DNA from: Pseudarthrobacter sp. ATCC 49987 | Lineage (GTDB): Bacteria > Actinomycetota > Actinomycetes > Actinomycetales > Micrococcaceae | Reading direction: 5' to 3' | Assembly: GCF_009928425.1 (NCBI RefSeq) | Contig: NZ_JAABNS010000001.1 | Span: 3,100,001 to 3,164,000, forward strand | Length of the DNA stretch: 64,000 bases | In this document: positions 39,301-47,445 of the stretch, piece after piece | Layout of the letters: the number at the start of each line of letters is the position of its first letter | Numbering within the stretch: position 1 is the first letter of the stretch | Notes under the pieces: model-generated | What the model was told of the DNA's origin: nothing | The model's database searches: none | What the model saw: the letters and a program-made list of their open reading frames with translations, nothing else | Position numbers and translations under genes: made by a program

Positions 39301-40194
39301 GTGGTGCAGAAGGCTGAGCGGGTGGCGTCCCCGCAGACCCATGTCATGGAGAACCGAGGCATGGAAAAACGCGGCGTGGTACAAAGCGGACCCCGCGCCG
39401 GCCGGCCGGTGGGCAACATTACCCGCGGTACCACCAACCCCAACCGGATGCGGCGGCTGGATCGCTGGCTGACCGGCCCGCAGGCCTGGCGGCTGCGCAC
39501 GGCGGCCGATCCCCTCGTGGTCGACCTGGGCTACGGCGCGTCGCCGGCCACCGCCGTCGAACTCTTTGAACGGCTGTCCGTGATCCGTCCCGATGTGCGG
39601 GTGGTTGGCGTCGAAATTGAGCCCGAGCGGGTCCGGCAGGCCAAGGAACTGGAACGGCCCGGGCTCAGTTTCCAGCTGGGCGGCTTCGAACTGCCCGTGG
39701 CTGGGCGGCCCGTCCTGGTGCGGGCGTTCAATGTACTCCGGCAGTATGAGGAAGCCGACGTCGCGGCCATCTGGCGGCTGGTGCAGGGGCAGCTGGCCCC
39801 CGACGGGTTGTTCATTGACGGCACATGCGACGAGATCGGCCGCCGGGTCACGTGGGTGGCGCTGGATGCCCGGCAGCCGCTGAGCCTGAGCCTGTCCATG
39901 CGGTTCGGGAGTTTTACGCTGCCCTCGGAAGTGGCCGAGCGGCTGCCGAAAGCCCTCATCCACCGGAACGTTCCGGGCGAGAAGGTCCGGGCCTTCCTGC
40001 AGGCCATGGACAAAGCCTGGCTGGAGGCCGCGCCGCTGGCTTCGTTCGGGAACCGGCAGCGCTGGACGGCCATGTGCCGTTCATTGCGCGACGGCGGCTG
40101 GCCGATCCAGGATGGTCCGGCCCGGTGGCGGCTGGGCGAACTGACCGTGGGCTGGGACGCGGTGGCGCCGGCCCACGCCGGCAGGGTTCCCTGA
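39301..40194 (+). CDS. Class I SAM-dependent methyltransferase-like protein
   Basis: A 297-residue Rossmann-fold methyltransferase candidate. Motif I is degenerate: [23 protein letters not shown] near residue 70, followed by the acidic loop [11 protein letters not shown] near 101. [16 protein letters not shown] and the C-terminal half ([20 protein letters not shown]) are unlike well-known families. The start is GTG 39301, with TAGGGT exactly 6 nt before it, which favours a leaderless start over an internal ATG at 39346. It is divergent from gpm. The methyl acceptor is unknown. Confidence 0.75.
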   Translation: MVQKAERVASPQTHVMENRGMEKRGVVQSGPRAGRPVGNITRGTTNPNRMRRLDRWLTGPQAWRLRTAADPLVVDLGYGASPATAVELFERLSVIRPDVRVVGVEIEPERVRQAKELERPGLSFQLGGFELPVAGRPVLVRAFNVLRQYEEADVAAIWRLVQGQLAPDGLFIDGTCDEIGRRVTWVALDARQPLSLSLSMRFGSFTLPSEVAERLPKALIHRNVPGEKVRAFLQAMDKAWLEAAPLASFGNRQRWTAMCRSLRDGGWPIQDGPARWRLGELTVGWDAVAPAHAGRVP

Positions 40195-40226
40195 GCGAGC
40201 CTGCGAGCTTAGGGGGCCGGCGGGGA

Positions 40227-40583
40227 TTACCAGGGGCCGTAGGGACCCATGTTGCGGTTCCCGCCGCGGCCGGCATCCTTGACCGCGGGCCGGACATCGG
40301 CGAGGTAGACGGACGCCGCAGTCACAGCGACGAGCCCGAACAGTCCCAGCGGACCCAGGAGGCCTCCGCCTCCGCCGCCGACCACAGAAAGCAGACCCAC
40401 GGCCATGGCGCCGCCTGTGACGGCAAGCCAGAAGGTCTTGGTGCGCTTGGACACGGCTTCAAAGGCGTTCCCCTTGTGCCGCAGGCAATCGAAGAAAGCC
40501 CACACCTCAAGGGCCAGAGCTACGAGGGCCAGGAGAAAGTAGATCCCTGTTTCGACATAGTAAATAAGCGCTCTTCCGTCCAT
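40227..40583 (-). CDS. DUF2516 membrane protein
   Basis: A 118-residue integral membrane protein of the actinobacterial DUF2516 family. Three hydrophobic helices are visible: YYVETGIYFLLALVALALEVWAFF, TFWLAVTGGAMAVGLLSVVGG and LLGPLGLFGLVAVTAASVYLA. The conserved DCLRHKGNAFEAVSKRTKTFWL loop lies between the first two, and the short cytoplasmic end DVRPAVKDAGRGGNRNMGPYGPW follows the last. Its start lies 9 bp after the stop of the trans-sulfuration gene upstream, so they may be cotranscribed. Function unknown. Confidence 0.82.
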   Translation of the reverse strand: MDGRALIYYVETGIYFLLALVALALEVWAFFDCLRHKGNAFEAVSKRTKTFWLAVTGGAMAVGLLSVVGGGGGGLLGPLGLFGLVAVTAASVYLADVRPAVKDAGRGGNRNMGPYGPW

Positions 40584-40592
40584 TCCCCCAGC

Positions 40593-41813
40593 CTAGCCGC
40601 CCAAGCTGGCCAGGGCCTGCTCCAAATCGGCCCAAAGGTCCTCGACGTTTTCGATCCCCACACTCAATCGGACCAGGTTGTCCGGGACACTGGCCGGCTC
40701 GGCCGTGTGCCGGCGCCGCCGTTCGATCAGGGATTCCACTCCGCCCAGGGAGGTGGCCGGCAGCCACAGCTTCAGCGCGCGGATCATCCGGTCCGCGGCT
40801 TCGGCGCCGCTGATGCTGCCGGTGTCTGTGCCGCTGCTGTTGTTTCCGCTGCTGTCGATCGCGGCCATTTCAATGCACAGCACCGAGCCGAAGCCCTTCA
40901 TCTGGTTCCTGGCCCGCTCGTGGCCGGGATCCGAGGCGAGGCCCGGGAAGCGGATGCTGCCGACCCGGGGGTGGGTGCTCAGCCGCTCCGCCAGGACAGC
41001 CGCCGAGGCCTGCGAGCGCTCCACCCGCAGGGCCAGGGTGCGCAGCCCGCGCAGCGCCAGCCAGGCCTCGAAGGGCCCGGCGATCCCGCCGTGGATAGTG
41101 CGGTGGTGCAGCAGCGTGGCGCGGAGTCCGGCGTCGGACGTCACCAGGGCGCCCAGCACGACGTCGGAGTGGCCGGAGAGGTATTTAGTCACCGAGTGCA
41201 GGACAACATCGGAGCCCAGCGCCAGGGGCTGCTGCACAAGCGGGGTGGAGAAGGTGTTGTCCGTGACGACGACGGCGCCCGCGGCGTGCGCCGCGGCGGT
41301 CAGCGCCCGGATGTCCGCGACGCCGAGCATCGGGTTGGTGGGACTCTCCAGCCAGAGCATGCTGGCGGGGCGCCCGCCCGCCGGCGCGAGCTCCGCCAGG
41401 ACCGCATCGGTGTCCGCAATGTCCACCGTGCGCAGTTCCAGGAAACCCTTCCCGGCAAGTTCCGTGGCCATCACCAGGGATCCGGCGTAGCTGTGGGACG
41501 GCATGACCAGCACTCCCCCGGCAGGAACAAGGGACAGGGCTGAACTGACGGCGGCGAGGCCGGAGGCGTAGAGCAGGCCGGGGAGTTGGGCGCCTTCCAG
41601 CTGGCCGAGAGCTTCCTCGAAGGGATCCCAGGTGGGATTGGAATAGCGGCCGTAGCCGCGGTCGCCATCACCCAGGGGTCCCGTGCCGAAATAGGTCGAC
41701 GAGAGCACAATCGGAGGGTTGACCGGTTCGTCGCGTTCACGCGGCGGACGGCCCGCCGCCACAACGACTGTTTCTGCGGACAGCGATGCTGCCTGTTCTT
41801 CGGAAAGACTCAT
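40593..41813 (-). CDS. Trans-sulfuration family PLP enzyme (cystathionine gamma-synthase/lyase-like)
   Basis: A 406-residue Cys/Met-metabolism PLP-dependent enzyme. Key features are the N-terminal GYGRYSNPTWDPFEEALGQLEG, the cofactor-stacking LLYASGLAAVSSALS, VVVTDNTFSTPLVQQPLA with the PLP Asp, and the Schiff-base Lys in HSVTKYLSGHSDVVLGALVT near residue 200. The C-terminal SLGGVESLIERRRRHT and VRLSVGIENVEDLWADLEQAL are typical. I chose ATG 41813 (MSLSEEQAASL); the upstream extension is not family-like. Gamma-synthase, gamma-lyase and homocysteine-forming members cannot be separated by eye. It diverges from tmk across about 90 bp. Confidence 0.88.
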   Translation of the reverse strand: MSLSEEQAASLSAETVVVAAGRPPRERDEPVNPPIVLSSTYFGTGPLGDGDRGYGRYSNPTWDPFEEALGQLEGAQLPGLLYASGLAAVSSALSLVPAGGVLVMPSHSYAGSLVMATELAGKGFLELRTVDIADTDAVLAELAPAGGRPASMLWLESPTNPMLGVADIRALTAAAHAAGAVVVTDNTFSTPLVQQPLALGSDVVLHSVTKYLSGHSDVVLGALVTSDAGLRATLLHHRTIHGGIAGPFEAWLALRGLRTLALRVERSQASAAVLAERLSTHPRVGSIRFPGLASDPGHERARNQMKGFGSVLCIEMAAIDSSGNNSSGTDTGSISGAEAADRMIRALKLWLPATSLGGVESLIERRRRHTAEPASVPDNLVRLSVGIENVEDLWADLEQALASLGG

Positions 41814-41901
41814 GGTCACAGGGTACTTTGGCGCACTCCGGGGCAGCCAAGGCGTTACGCCAAGGCGCATTAGTGTCAGGGAATGTCGGTACTCTAGAGC
41901 A

Positions 41902-42558
41902 GTGACTACCCAGAACCCCGGACTGTTTATCGCCTTTGAGGGCGGCGACGGCGCCGGCAAGTCCACGCAGGCAGCCGCGCTGGCAGCGGCCCTTGAATCG
42001 CGCGGTCTCACAGTGCTGCGGACCAGGGAGCCGGGCGGCACCCCGATCGGCGAAAAACTGCGTTCCCTCGTCCTGGATCACGGCAACGGCCACATCGACG
42101 CGCACACCGAAGCCCTGATTTTCGCGGCCTCCCGTGCCGCCCACGCGAGCCAGGTCATCCGCCCCGCCCTCGAACGCGGCGAGATCGTCCTCACCGACCG
42201 TTATATCGACTCCTCGGTCGCCTACCAGGGCGCTGGCCGGGACCTTGGCACCGAAGCCGTCCGCAACGTCAACGAGTGGGCCACCTCGGGCCTGCGCCCG
42301 GACCTCACCGTGCTGCTTGACGTTGCCCCCGAGGTGGGCCGCCGCCGGCGCACCGCGGGCGACGCGGCCGAGGACCGGCTGGAGTCAGAGGCGGACGAGT
42401 TCCATGCCAGGATCCGGACCGCCTTCCTCGAACTCGCCGCGGCCCGGCCGGAGCAGTACCTCGTCCTCCCTGCCCACCTCCCGGTCGATGAACTGGCCGT
42501 GCGGATCCTCGACAGGGTCGAGTCCCTGCTGTCCCTCCCTCGGGGCGTGAGCGCATGA
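41902..42558 (+). CDS. tmk: Thymidylate kinase
   Basis: A 218-residue dTMP kinase needed for dTTP synthesis. The P-loop FEGGDGAGKSTQ, the DR[YX] motif LTDRYIDSSVAYQGAGRDLG and the LID region DVAPEVGRRRRTAGDAAEDRLESE are all present. The start is GTG 41902 (M-TTQNPGLFIAFEG), with TACTCT exactly 6 nt upstream and no ribosome-binding site, so the message is probably leaderless. Its stop overlaps the holB start in ATGA, a coupled pair that is conserved in many bacteria. Confidence 0.95.
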   Translation: MTTQNPGLFIAFEGGDGAGKSTQAAALAAALESRGLTVLRTREPGGTPIGEKLRSLVLDHGNGHIDAHTEALIFAASRAAHASQVIRPALERGEIVLTDRYIDSSVAYQGAGRDLGTEAVRNVNEWATSGLRPDLTVLLDVAPEVGRRRRTAGDAAEDRLESEADEFHARIRTAFLELAAARPEQYLVLPAHLPVDELAVRILDRVESLLSLPRGVSA

Positions 42559-43697
42559 GCGTCTGGGACGACCTCCAGGGCCAGCCCGCCGTCGTGGCGC
42601 AACTGCGCCAGGCTGCTGGAGGTGACGGCCTGACCCATGCGTGGCTTTTCACCGGCCCGCCGGGTTCCGGCCGGTCCAATGCGGCGAAGGCCTTCGCCGC
42701 CGCCTTGAACTGCGACCAGGACGATGTCAGCCTGCGCGGCTGCGGGGAATGCGCGGCGTGCCTGACCATCCTGGGCGAAACCCACTCGGATGTGGCCTTC
42801 GTGCGCACCGAAAAAGTCACCATCACCATCGACGAGGCCCGCGAGCTGGTCTCCACGGCCGGGAACCGGCCGTCCTCGGCCCGCTGGCGCATCATCGTCG
42901 TGGAGGACGCGGACCGGATGGCGGAACGCACCACCAACGTGCTGCTCAAAGCGATCGAAGAACCCACCCCGCGCACCATCTGGATGCTGTGTGCGCCGTC
43001 CCCCGCCGACGTCCTGGTCACCATCCGCTCCCGCTGCCGGGCGGTGGCCCTGCGGCTTCCGCCCGCAGCCGACGTCGCGGCCCTGCTGGTCAAGCGCGAC
43101 GGCGTCGACCCGGCCGTCGCCGAACGCGCGGCCCGGGCAGCGCAAAGCCACGTCGGAATCGCCCGCCGGCTGGCCCGGGATCCGGAAGCCCGTGAACGGC
43201 GGCTCGAGACAGTGCGGTTCCCTCTGGGCCTCCGCGGGGTCACCGCCGCCGTCCTGATGGCGGAAAAGCTCGTCAAGATCGCCACCGAGGAAGCCAACAG
43301 CTCCAACGACGAGCGCGACGCGGCAGAAAAGGCCGCCCTGCTCGCAACCCTCGGGGCGCCGGAAAGCGGCACGCTGCCGCCGGCCATGCGCGGCCAGGTC
43401 AAGCAGCTCGAGGACGACCAGAAGCGCCGCGCCAAGCGTTCGGTAACCGACTCCCTCGACCGCACCCTGACCGACCTGTTGTCTTTCTACCGGGACGTGC
43501 TGATCATCCAGATGGGGAACGCCGTGGAGCTGGTCAACGTTGAACTCAGGACCGAACTCGTTGAGTTCGCCCGCCACTCCTCCGCCGAAACAACGCTTGC
43601 CCGCATGGACGCCATCAACAAGGCCCGCAAACGGATCACGACGTCGAACGTGGCTCCGCTGCTGACCATCGAGTCCATGGCCGCCAGCCTCATCTGA
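42555..43697 (+). CDS. holB: DNA polymerase III delta-prime subunit
   Basis: The clamp-loader delta-prime subunit (380 aa). The AAA+ domain has FTGPPGSGRSNAAKAF, a P-loop in which the usual Lys is Arg (GSGRS), consistent with a subunit that does not hydrolyse ATP. The zinc module is the four-Cys set NC, GC, GEC, AAC (about residues 55-76). The arginine-finger region is PSPADVLVTIRSRCRAV, with the SRC motif typical of delta-prime and gamma/tau. A C-terminal helical collar follows. The ATG at 42555 overlaps the tmk stop by 4 bp. Confidence 0.93.
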   Translation: MSVWDDLQGQPAVVAQLRQAAGGDGLTHAWLFTGPPGSGRSNAAKAFAAALNCDQDDVSLRGCGECAACLTILGETHSDVAFVRTEKVTITIDEARELVSTAGNRPSSARWRIIVVEDADRMAERTTNVLLKAIEEPTPRTIWMLCAPSPADVLVTIRSRCRAVALRLPPAADVAALLVKRDGVDPAVAERAARAAQSHVGIARRLARDPEARERRLETVRFPLGLRGVTAAVLMAEKLVKIATEEANSSNDERDAAEKAALLATLGAPESGTLPPAMRGQVKQLEDDQKRRAKRSVTDSLDRTLTDLLSFYRDVLIIQMGNAVELVNVELRTELVEFARHSSAETTLARMDAINKARKRITTSNVAPLLTIESMAASLI

Positions 43698-43699
43698 CC

Positions 43700-43727
43700 C
43701 TGACAGTACCGCCCGACCGGCTACGAT
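43700..43727 (+). promoter_or_regulatory. Candidate promoter of the TAP-like hydrolase gene
   Basis: CTGACA (43700-43705), 16 bp, TACGAT (43722-43727). Start near 43734 gives a 26-nt leader with AAGGAG at 43748-43753. Confidence 0.5.
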
Positions 43728-43759
43728 CAGCACTGTTGCATTTCCCCAAGGAGACCCGC

Positions 43760-45340
43760 ATGACCTCACCCTCACGGCCCGCAAAGAACCGACCCGTGGC
43801 GGTCGGGGTGCGGGGAGCCGGCGCCCTGGCGCTCGGCCTGGTGATGGCCCTTGTCCTGTCTTCCTGCGCTCTTTTCGGCTCGGGCGACGCCGGCGCGAAG
43901 AGTGCCCAGGGGACGCCGGATCCGTCGATCGCCGCGGCAGCACCGGATGAGCTCCGCAGCTTCTACTCCCAGCAGCTCAGCTGGAGCCGCTGCGAGGGCG
44001 ACTTCCAGTGCGCCACGGTCAAGGTGCCGCTGGACTACAGCAAGCCGGACGGCGACACGATCGAACTCGCAGCCCTGAAGCTGGCGACGAAGAGCAACAC
44101 CAGGAAGGGCAGCCTGCTGGTGAACCCGGGCGGTCCGGGCGGCTCCGGCTACGACTTCGTGCGTGACGCCGGCTCCACCAACATCTCGGAAAAGGTGCGC
44201 GCCAACTACGACATCGTCGGGTTCGATCCGCGCGGAGTGAAGCGTTCCGCGCCGGTCACCTGCCTCACCGACCAGGAGCGCGACGCCTCCCGGGCCAAGA
44301 TCTACAAGCTGGAAACCGACGCCGGGATGGCCGAAGCCCTCGCCGACAACAAGGCCATCGCCGCCAAATGTGCGGAAAAGACCGGCCCGGTCCTCGGCCA
44401 CATCGACACGGTCAGCTCCGCCAAGGACCTCGACATCCTGCGCGGCGTGCTCAATGACAGCAAACTGAATTACCTCGGCTACTCCTACGGAACATTCCTT
44501 GGTTCCACTTACGCCTCGCTGTTCCCGGACAACGTTGGCCGGATGGTCCTTGATGGAGCGATGGATCCCTCGCTCAGTTATGAGGAGCTGACCAGCGGGC
44601 AGGCGAAGGCGTTCGAGAAGGCCATCCGGGCCTACGTGACACACTGCCTCGCTGACAGCGCCTGCCCGCTCAGCGGGACCCCGGATGACGCCGTCGGCCA
44701 GATCCAGGACCTCATTAAGGCGGTCGAGGCGGCCCCGAGGTCCGTGAAGGACGGCCGGGTAGTGAACGCCTCCATGTTCGTCAGCGGCTTTATCCTGCCG
44801 TTCTACAACGACGACAACTGGCCCTTGCTCACGCAGGCCCTGGGCAGCGCGATGAAGGATGACCTGGCGCCGATGCTCCGGCTCGCGGACTTCGGCGCGG
44901 ACCGGGAGCCGAACGGCAGTTACTCCTCGAACTCGACCTTCGCGTTCAACGCCATCAACTGCCTCGACTACCCGATGTCCGCGGACACGGCGACCATGCG
45001 CGCTGAAGAGCAGACGTTGCGCGGGCTCTCGCCCACACTGGGCTACTACTTCGCCTACGGCGGCACGAACTGCAAGGACTGGCCGTACAAGAACGTCAGG
45101 ACCCCGGCGCCGGTGGACTACAAGGGGTCCACCGACATCGTGGTGGTCGGCACCACGGGCGACCCGGCCACCCCGGTGGAATGGGCCAGCGCACTGCGCA
45201 AGCAGCTGGGGACGGCCTCGCTGCTCACCTGGAAGGGCGAAGGCCACACGGCCTACGGCCGCTCCAACGACTGCATCGGCAATGCCGTGGACGGTTACCT
45301 CGTTGACGGCAGGACGCCGGCAGACAACACAGTCTGCTGA
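43760..45340 (+). CDS. Secreted alpha/beta hydrolase, TAP-like (tripeptidyl aminopeptidase type), lipoprotein
   Basis: A 526-residue exported hydrolase. The start is ATG 43760, 6 nt after AAGGAG. The N terminus is a signal (ALALGLVMALVLSSCALFGSG) with lipobox-like LSSC, so it is probably membrane-tethered. The alpha/beta core shows LLVNPGGPGGSGYDFV (oxyanion region), nucleophile elbow LGYSYGTFLGS near residue 242, GTTGDPATPVEWA (acid) and WKGEGHTAYGRSNDC (His near 494). The C-terminal TAP-like cap is typical of Streptomyces tripeptidyl aminopeptidases (Slp/Tap). It likely trims peptides outside the membrane. Confidence 0.88.
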   Translation: MTSPSRPAKNRPVAVGVRGAGALALGLVMALVLSSCALFGSGDAGAKSAQGTPDPSIAAAAPDELRSFYSQQLSWSRCEGDFQCATVKVPLDYSKPDGDTIELAALKLATKSNTRKGSLLVNPGGPGGSGYDFVRDAGSTNISEKVRANYDIVGFDPRGVKRSAPVTCLTDQERDASRAKIYKLETDAGMAEALADNKAIAAKCAEKTGPVLGHIDTVSSAKDLDILRGVLNDSKLNYLGYSYGTFLGSTYASLFPDNVGRMVLDGAMDPSLSYEELTSGQAKAFEKAIRAYVTHCLADSACPLSGTPDDAVGQIQDLIKAVEAAPRSVKDGRVVNASMFVSGFILPFYNDDNWPLLTQALGSAMKDDLAPMLRLADFGADREPNGSYSSNSTFAFNAINCLDYPMSADTATMRAEEQTLRGLSPTLGYYFAYGGTNCKDWPYKNVRTPAPVDYKGSTDIVVVGTTGDPATPVEWASALRKQLGTASLLTWKGEGHTAYGRSNDCIGNAVDGYLVDGRTPADNTVC

Positions 45341-45357
45341 GGCGTTCGACACTCATT

Positions 45358-45387
45358 TTGACCCGGGCCGGAAGACTCTACTACAGT
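45358..45387 (+). promoter_or_regulatory. Candidate promoter of tRNA-Thr
   Basis: TTGACC (45358-45363), 18 bp, TACAGT (45382-45387); start about 40 nt before the mature tRNA. Confidence 0.5.
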
Positions 45388-45434
45388 TGTCTCTGGCATG
45401 AGGCGCCCGGGTCACCCGGACATTTCAGGCGGTT

Positions 45435-45507
45435 GCTTCCTTAGCTCAGTTGGTAGAGCGTCTCACTCGTAATGAGAAGGTCGCCAGTTCGATTCTGGCA
45501 GGAAGCT
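45435..45507 (+). tRNA. tRNA-Thr (anticodon CGT)
   Basis: A 73-nt cloverleaf. The acceptor GCTTCCT pairs with AGGAAGC, the D arm has AGCTCAGTTGGTAGAGC, the anticodon stem TCTCA/TGAGA closes loop CTCGTAA (anticodon CGT), and the T arm is CCAG-TTCGATT-CTGG. CCA is not encoded. Confidence 0.95.
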
Positions 45508-45522
45508 CTGGTCTCCATCTAT

Positions 45523-45556
45523 CGGCCCCGGCGCAGTCGTCGGGGCCGTTCTTTTT
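45523..45556 (+). terminator. Terminator after tRNA-Thr
   Basis: CGGCCCCG/CGGGGCCG with a 10-nt loop, followed by TTCTTTTTG. The stretch 45557-45757 holds no gene; it is the leader of the next CDS. Confidence 0.85.
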
Positions 45557-45757
45557 GCCCCGCCATGGGTGACGCCTGTCCTGAAGGCGTATGAGAAGGC
45601 ACATCGCTGCCTGGATGCATTACACGGCCGAACGTCTGGTCCGCCGGTGAATACCCCTCGGTGCCGCCATGAAGAACGGCGTCTTCCGTCCTGCCCTCGC
45701 GCCTTAGCGCTGCGCGGGACGACGCCAACAACAGAGCGTGAGCTCCAGGAGTAGTAA

Positions 45758-46726
45758 ATGAAGAAACGCACAACATTGTTTTCCGGTGCGGCTGTTGCAG
45801 CCGTGCTGTCCCTCACGGCGTCCCTCGGCGCCGTTGCGGCGCCGGGGGCAGCCCCCGCTGCGCCGTCGACCGCCACAGGCACCTACAAGTGCACACTCAA
45901 GAACAGCGGCGGCGTGCCGCCCTGCACGCTCCAGGCGGCGCCCGCGCCCGCCGAAGCACCTGTGCCTGCCCCGGCTGCTCCAGTGACAGCCGTCCCCGTG
46001 GCAGAGCCTGCGGCGGCGGCCGCGCCCGCCGCGGCCGCGCCCGCCGCGATTGTGCCGGCGTCGAGTGTCTCGTCGCTGACGCCCCTGGGAGTCCCCGGCG
46101 CGTGGTCGCAGACCTTCAGCGATGACTTCAACGGAACCGCCCTCGACACCAGCAAGTGGTCGAGCTCCTGGTTCGGCGGCGGCACCATGAACAAGGTCAA
46201 GACCGACCCCGCAAACGTCTCGGTCGGCGGCGGAAACCTCTCGCTGAAGCTCTCGGACGCCGGCACCGGCGCCCTCGTGTCGTCAAACCCGAAGGACGCC
46301 GCCACCACCGGCTACGAGTTCCGGACCGGCTACACCGAGGCCCGCATCTCCTTCCCCGGCAACGGAACCGTGCTGCACAACTGGCCGGCATGGTGGACCA
46401 CCGGACAGTCCTGGCCGGCGAACGGCGAGAACGACATCGCCGAAGTGCTCAAGGGAAAGCTGACGTCCAACTACCACTCGGGCTCCGGAACCCACAACCA
46501 GGGCACCATTGCCGGCAACTGGGGCAACGAGTACCACACCTACGGACTGTGGCGTAAGGGGAACCTCTCGGAGGTCTACGTTGACGGCGTCAAGGTCAAG
46601 TCCTTCCCCACGGACGACGCCAACGCCTCCCAGTACCTCGTGCTGAATGTCGGCAAGGCCAGCACCAGCACCGCCTTCGGGCCGGCCTCCGAGATGAAGG
46701 TCGACTACGTCCGGGCCTGGCAGTAA
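45758..46726 (+). CDS. Secreted glycoside hydrolase family 16-like protein
   Basis: A 322-residue exported protein. The signal peptide KKRTTLFSGAAVAAVLSLTA ends around residue 28 (AVAAPG). Residues about 30-110 are an Ala/Pro linker with a two-Cys element (YKCTLKNSGGVPPCTL). The domain from about 118 starts QTFSDDFNGTALDTSKWSSS, as in GH16/laminarinase-like lectin folds, and contains GENDIAEVLKG near residue 224, matching the family's ExDxxE active site with both Glu present. It ends VDYVRAWQ, the usual GH16 terminus. An AGGAG ribosome-binding site precedes ATG 45758. The polysaccharide target is unknown. Confidence 0.85.
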   Translation: MKKRTTLFSGAAVAAVLSLTASLGAVAAPGAAPAAPSTATGTYKCTLKNSGGVPPCTLQAAPAPAEAPVPAPAAPVTAVPVAEPAAAAAPAAAAPAAIVPASSVSSLTPLGVPGAWSQTFSDDFNGTALDTSKWSSSWFGGGTMNKVKTDPANVSVGGGNLSLKLSDAGTGALVSSNPKDAATTGYEFRTGYTEARISFPGNGTVLHNWPAWWTTGQSWPANGENDIAEVLKGKLTSNYHSGSGTHNQGTIAGNWGNEYHTYGLWRKGNLSEVYVDGVKVKSFPTDDANASQYLVLNVGKASTSTAFGPASEMKVDYVRAWQ

Positions 46727-46871
46727 CAACCAGGTCAGGTCCAGGGCTCCTACCGCCCCTGCTCCATCCGCTGCCTCCGCGCTGAAGGGTCGCTTGTGAC
46801 CGTCCGGCACGGGGGCCGCGGCCGTATCCGGGTCCCCGCCTGGGACCGTCCTGCCCTCTACGATGGACGGG

Positions 46872-47387
46872 ATGAACACCACACGGGGGGCCAGCTACAT
46901 CGTTGCGGCTGCGCTGATGCTGGCTCTGGCCCCGCTGATTCCCGCGCTGCCGGCGGCCGCCGCCCCCTGCGATCCGGTCGGAGGGATTGTGCCGGCACTC
47001 ATCTGCCCGGCACCCCCGAACCGCCCCCGTCCGACCGCGACGCCCGCGCCGACGGCAAGCCCCACCGTTGTGCCGACGCCGCCGTCGGGGCCGCCCGTTA
47101 CCGCCCCTGCTCCGCCGCCCCCGGAAGTACCCGCGGCGATGGCCGGCCAGGCACTGGCGCCGGCCGCTGACCCCGGAACCCCGCCGCCAACCGACCGTTC
47201 ACCCACGACGGCGGCCCCCGCCGCTGGCACGCCAACGGCGCCGGGCCCGACGCCGGACCCCGTGGCCGTGGCGCGTCCGACGTCCGAGGACCGGGGCGGC
47301 CGCGGCGTCACAGGCGCGATCCTGCTGGCGGCCGGTGGTCTGATGGTCATGGTGTGGGCGTTCGTGGGCCTCCGGAAGACCGCCTAG
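46872..47387 (+). CDS. Secreted Pro/Thr/Ala-rich protein with C-terminal anchor
   Basis: A 171-residue protein of no family I recognise. The signal peptide is NTTRGASYIVAAALMLALAP with cleavage near AAAAPC; two Cys (APC, ALIC) follow; residues about 45-135 are a long Pro/Thr/Ala-rich region (PTATPAPTASPTVVPTPP and similar); a C-terminal hydrophobic helix, TGAILLAAGGLMVMVWAFVGL, ends in RKTA like a cell-wall-anchor tail, but no LPxTG is seen. I chose ATG 46872 because TACGAT lies 7 nt upstream (leaderless); ATG 46863 falls inside that hexamer. Probably a wall-spanning stalk protein. Confidence 0.65.
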   Translation: MNTTRGASYIVAAALMLALAPLIPALPAAAAPCDPVGGIVPALICPAPPNRPRPTATPAPTASPTVVPTPPSGPPVTAPAPPPPEVPAAMAGQALAPAADPGTPPPTDRSPTTAAPAAGTPTAPGPTPDPVAVARPTSEDRGGRGVTGAILLAAGGLMVMVWAFVGLRKTA

Positions 47388-47445
47388 TCCCACGCCAAGG
47401 CCTCCGGCCCTTGTCCTTGCGCGGACGAACCGCGAGCCTTGGAAA

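Noticed and set aside
40583..40595. TAGGCT 6 nt before the DUF2516 start as a leaderless promoter
   Set aside because: The TAG is the stop codon of the upstream gene and the GGGGGA between could be a ribosome-binding site, so the match is not informative.
42555..43697. HolB P-loop with Arg in place of Lys as evidence of a defective gene
   Set aside because: Delta-prime subunits commonly lack a functional ATPase site; the zinc-binding Cys set and SRC motif are intact.
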